Assembly: GCF_019704135.1 (NCBI RefSeq)
Contig: NZ_AP024355.1
Location: 434,001-498,000, forward strand
DNA from: Desulfuromonas versatilis
GTDB taxonomy: Bacteria; Desulfobacterota; Desulfuromonadia; Desulfuromonadales; NIT-T3
Direction of reading: 5' to 3'
Length of the DNA: 64,000 bases
Positions 61,071 through 64,000 of this stretch are shown here, one piece after another. Both the position numbers and the translations under genes were made by a program. The first letter of the stretch is position 1. Each line of letters begins with the position of its first letter. A model generated the notes under the pieces. The model was not told the origin of the DNA. It searched no databases and saw nothing but the letters and a program-made list of their open reading frames with translations.

Positions 61071-62432
61071 TTGAAACCGTCCGATCCGCGTCAACTTGCC
61101 TTTACCGTCCTCAGCCAGGTGGAGGAGGGTGGCTTTGCCGATCTCTCCCTGGACGCGGCCCTCGCCCGCTGTCCAGGGATGGACCCCCGCGACCGGGGGC
61201 TGGCCACCGAGCTGGTCTACGGCGTGCTGCGCCAGCGGGGGCGGCTCGACTTTGCCCTGGCGCGTTTCTGCAGCAAGCAGCTCTCCAAGGTCGAGTCGCG
61301 GGTGCTGAACCTGCTGCGGCTCGGCGCCTACCAGGTGCTCATGCTCGACCGGGTGCCGGCACCGGCGGCGGTCCACGAGACGGTCGAACTGGCCCGGCGC
61401 CTGGGCCTGGAGCGGGCCACCGGATTCATCAACGGCATCCTGCGGGCGCTGATCCGCGGCGAGGGACAGATCCCCTGGCCCGATCCCGCGGCCGACCCCC
61501 TCGGCCATCTGCAGCACGGCCTGTCGCTCCCGGCCTGGCTGGCCCGCGACTGGCTGCGCCGCTACGGGGCGCAGGAGGCCGCGGCCCTGGCGGAGGCCAT
61601 GGCCGGCCAGCCGCCATTCTGCCTGCGGGTCAACACCCTCAAAGGGAGCCGGGACCAGTACCTGGAGATGCTCCGCGCGGCCGGCCACCAGGCCGAACCC
61701 ACCGTTTACGCGCCCGAGGGGGTGAGGCTGACCGCCAGGGCGGCGGCGCCGCTGCCGGGCGACGCCGCGGGGTGGTACCAGGTGCAGGATGAGGCGAGCA
61801 TGCTCATCGCCCATCTGCTCGGGGCCCGGCCCGGCGAGCGGATCCTCGATGCCTGTTCCGCGCCCGGGGGCAAGACCACCCACATCGCGGCGCTGGCGGA
61901 AAATCGGGCCGGCGTGGTCGCCCTCGACCTGCACCCTCAACGGGTGCGGCTGGTCGAGGAGGGGGCGCGGCGGCTGGGCTGCCGCGGCATCGAGACGCGG
62001 GCCTGGGACCTGACCCGGCCGCCGGCCTTTCTCGAGCCGGGGAGCTTCGACCGGGTGCTGGTCGATGCCCCCTGCAGCGGGCTCGGCGTGTTGCGCCGCA
62101 ACCCCGAGATCCGCTGGCGGCGCGGCGCCGGCGACATCAAGCGCATGGCTGCGCTGCAGGGCAGCATCCTTGACAACGTCGCTGCGCTGGTGCGCCCGGG
62201 CGGGGTGCTGGTCTATTCGCTGTGCACTCTCACCGAGGCCGAGAGCGAGGAAACGCTAGCCCGTTTTCTGGCCCGCCAACCCCGCTTCGCCCGCGAGGAT
62301 CTGCGTCCCCTGACTCCGCCCGGCTGGGCCGAGCTCTTCGACGACCAGGGCGCCCTGCGCAGCTTCCCCCACCGCCACGGCGGCATGGACGCCTTCTACG
62401 CCGTTCGCCTGCGCAGGCAGCAAGGGGATTAG
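61071..62432 (+). CDS. rsmB: 16S rRNA (cytosine-967-C5)-methyltransferase RsmB
   Basis: A 453-residue protein: an N-terminal NusB-like RNA-binding region (about 1-140) and a methyltransferase with DACSAPGGKTTHIAAL, VDAPCSGLGVLRRNPEIRW and YSLCTLTEAES, where the catalytic Cys appears in the Cys-Thr motif. It methylates C967 of 16S rRNA. The start is TTG 61071 with GGAGG 8 bases upstream. The rpe gene follows after 94 bases. Confidence 0.94.
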   Translation: MKPSDPRQLAFTVLSQVEEGGFADLSLDAALARCPGMDPRDRGLATELVYGVLRQRGRLDFALARFCSKQLSKVESRVLNLLRLGAYQVLMLDRVPAPAAVHETVELARRLGLERATGFINGILRALIRGEGQIPWPDPAADPLGHLQHGLSLPAWLARDWLRRYGAQEAAALAEAMAGQPPFCLRVNTLKGSRDQYLEMLRAAGHQAEPTVYAPEGVRLTARAAAPLPGDAAGWYQVQDEASMLIAHLLGARPGERILDACSAPGGKTTHIAALAENRAGVVALDLHPQRVRLVEEGARRLGCRGIETRAWDLTRPPAFLEPGSFDRVLVDAPCSGLGVLRRNPEIRWRRGAGDIKRMAALQGSILDNVAALVRPGGVLVYSLCTLTEAESEETLARFLARQPRFAREDLRPLTPPGWAELFDDQGALRSFPHRHGGMDAFYAVRLRRQQGD

Positions 62433-62526
62433 AGGTTGAACTCTTGCCCCTCCCATGGCAAAGTGGAGTGATGCGAATTTTTCGGATTTACCGCCTGAAA
62501 ATTTTCCAGATTCACAGGATGCACTC

Positions 62527-63192
62527 ATGATCAAGATTTCCCCCTCGATTCTCTCCGCCGATTTCGCCCGCCTGGGCGAGGAGATCCAGGCCATCGAAAA
62601 AGGCGGCGCCGATTACGTCCATGTCGATGTCATGGACGGTCACTTCGTCCCCAATATCACCATCGGTCCGCTGGTGGTCGAGGCCGCCCGCCGGGTGACC
62701 CGGCTGCCTCTCGACGTGCACCTGATGATTGAGAACCCCGACCTCTACATCCCCGAATTCGCCCGGGCCGGCGCCGACATCATCACCGTGCACCAGGAGG
62801 CCGTGCCGCACCTGCACCGCACCGTGCAGCTGATCCGCAGCCTGGGCAAGAAGGCCGGCGTCTCCATCAACCCGGCCACCCCGGTATCGACCCTCGAGGT
62901 GATCCTCGACGAGGTCGACCTGGTGCTGATCATGTCGGTCAACCCCGGATTCGGCGGGCAGAGCTTCATTCCGGCCTGCCTGGGCAAGATCACCGCTCTG
63001 CGCCGGGAGATCGAGCGCCGCGGCCTGAACGTCGAACTCGAGGTGGACGGCGGAGTGAAGACCGAGAACATCGGCGAGATCGCCGCCGCCGGCGCCGACG
63101 TGTTCGTGGCCGGCAGCGCGGTTTTCGGCACCGCCGACTATGGCGCCACCATCGGCCGTTTGCGGGAAAACGCCAGTTCGCTAAGGGTCTGA
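62527..63192 (+). CDS. rpe: Ribulose-phosphate 3-epimerase
   Basis: A 221-residue TIM barrel: [45 protein letters not shown] and [15 protein letters not shown], with [10 protein letters not shown]. It interconverts ribulose 5-phosphate and xylulose 5-phosphate in the pentose phosphate pathway. ATG 62527; its stop overlaps the start of the Nudix gene. Confidence 0.97.
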   Translation: MIKISPSILSADFARLGEEIQAIEKGGADYVHVDVMDGHFVPNITIGPLVVEAARRVTRLPLDVHLMIENPDLYIPEFARAGADIITVHQEAVPHLHRTVQLIRSLGKKAGVSINPATPVSTLEVILDEVDLVLIMSVNPGFGGQSFIPACLGKITALRREIERRGLNVELEVDGGVKTENIGEIAAAGADVFVAGSAVFGTADYGATIGRLRENASSLRV

Positions 63193-63767
63193 TGCTCGAT
63201 CCGGATCTCATCAGCAGCGCCCTCGAGCGCCACCTGCCGCGGGCCCTGCCCCAGGCGGGCCTGCGCCCGGCGGCGGTGCTGCTGCCGATCTACCGCAGGC
63301 AGGGGCGGGACACCGTCCTGCTCACCCGGCGCAGCGACCGCCTGAATCACCACCGCGGGGAGATCTCCTTTCCCGGCGGCGCCCGAAATGCCGACGATGT
63401 CGATCTGCGGGCGACCGCGCTGCGGGAAACCGAAGAGGAGATGGGGATCCGTGCCGGGGATGTCAGCGTGCTCGGTCGCCTGGATGATTTCGTCTCGGTG
63501 GCCGGCTATCATGTCACCCCCTTCGTCGGGACCTTCCGCTATCCCTACCCCTTCGTGGTCAACCGGGAGGAGATCGCCGAGGTGCTTGAAGTGGATCTCG
63601 AGCAGCTTCGCGACCCGGCCGTCTTCCGCAAGGAGAACTGGAGCCACCGCGGGCGGCAGTTTCCGGTCTGCTTCTACACCGTGGACGGGAATGAGATCTG
63701 GGGGTTGACCGCCGCCATCCTGCGCCAGTTTCTCAAGCGGGTGAGCCTCCGCGGCCAGGTTGCGTAA
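63192..63767 (+). CDS. Nudix hydrolase, CoA pyrophosphatase type
   Basis: A 191-residue Nudix protein. LLTRRSDRLNHHRGEISFPGGA is the pattern of CoA diphosphatases (NudL-like), and the Nudix box continues ALRETEEEMGI. It may split CoA or acyl-CoA to 3',5'-ADP and phosphopantetheine. The start overlaps the rpe stop by one base (TGATG), so it is in the rsmB-rpe transcript. Confidence 0.87.
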   Translation: MLDPDLISSALERHLPRALPQAGLRPAAVLLPIYRRQGRDTVLLTRRSDRLNHHRGEISFPGGARNADDVDLRATALRETEEEMGIRAGDVSVLGRLDDFVSVAGYHVTPFVGTFRYPYPFVVNREEIAEVLEVDLEQLRDPAVFRKENWSHRGRQFPVCFYTVDGNEIWGLTAAILRQFLKRVSLRGQVA

Positions 63768-63824
63768 CTGGCGATACCGGTTAGACTTTCTGCCATCTTT
63801 GTCCTACCTGAGGGGAGTGCCGCC

Positions 63825-64000
63825 ATGGGCCTGTTTCGAAACCTGGGCTTGCTGACCAAGATCGTCCTGCTGATCGGTCTGATCCTGATCTCCTTTTTCG
63901 TGCTCTCCTCGATGATCAGCTATCGTCAGCAGCGCGCGTTCATCATCGAGGAATCGGTGGAAAAGGCCCGCATCATCGCCTCCGAGGCGGTCCAGGCCCG
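63825..64000 (+). CDS. Membrane sensor protein, N-terminal part (cut by window edge)
   Basis: Fifty-eight residues are visible: a short cytoplasmic start, one membrane segment (LLIGLILISFFVLSSMI), then IEESVEKARIIASEAVQA, which is like the start of periplasmic sensor regions of chemotaxis receptors or kinases. GAGGGGAG precedes ATG 63825. The output domain lies beyond the edge. Confidence 0.7.
   Translation, partial: MGLFRNLGLLTKIVLLIGLILISFFVLSSMISYRQQRAFIIEESVEKARIIASEAVQA

Overview
The window is a GC-rich bacterial chromosome segment with dense, compact gene order. It most resembles a Desulfuromonadales-type organism (Geobacter / Desulfuromonas relatives). The reasons are a four-heme c-type cytochrome, paired ferritin-like proteins around a monoheme cytochrome, a DUF116 protein behind def-fmt, a complete minor-pilin/PilY1 operon, many PAS/histidine kinases and c-di-GMP proteins, and a TalC-type transaldolase beside sucCD. 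This assignment is inferred from gene content only. No rRNA, tRNA, CRISPR array, prophage or transposase was seen.

Layout. 1-0.9 kb: start of a 6-phosphofructokinase gene and a tetraheme cytochrome. 0.9-9.6 kb (minus strand): LemA, a GGDEF/EAL membrane protein, a PotD-like periplasmic polyamine-binding protein, a GIDE-domain membrane protein with an EF-hand, and a large U32 protein. The PotD-like and GGDEF/EAL genes are 9 bases apart and resemble the NspS/MbaA polyamine-sensing pair. 9.9-10.9 kb: a possible LCIB-like carbonic anhydrase. 11-17.6 kb: a translationally coupled type IV minor pilin operon (pilV-fimT-pilW-pilV-pilX-pilY1) with a good sigma70-type promoter. 17.8-25.1 kb: radC, two ferritin-like paralogues (one has lost metal ligands) with a small cytochrome, an ATP-grasp-like protein, an EamA transporter, a Nudix hydrolase and htpG.

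25.3-32.8 kb: a radical SAM/SPASM protein, then a signalling island. It holds a PAS kinase with a FixL-like PAS core, a response regulator, a REC-PAS-kinase hybrid, a membrane PAS-PAS kinase whose phospho-accepting His is replaced by Arg, and a second response regulator. None has a DNA-binding output domain. 33-44.4 kb: mixed metabolism and envelope genes (PPOX, DUF3108, aldehyde dehydrogenase, SDR, M23 peptidase, nucleoside transporter), then a PAS kinase, PilZ, GT2 and miaA. 44.6-52.4 kb: pcnB facing a coupled operon of P-type ATPase, MoxR, DUF58 and transglutaminase proteins.

52.5-64 kb: housekeeping genes: a VOC protein, folK, a small membrane protein, transaldolase, sucC-sucD, def-fmt-DUF116, htpX, rsmB-rpe-Nudix, and the start of a membrane sensor protein. 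Several sites look like strong sigma70-type promoters (TTGACA with 16-18 base spacers), and convergent or terminal genes often end in clear hairpins. Non-coding stretches over 300 bases lie at 32781-33215 (a repeat-like element) and 54588-55084 (terminator, promoter and a long sucC leader).
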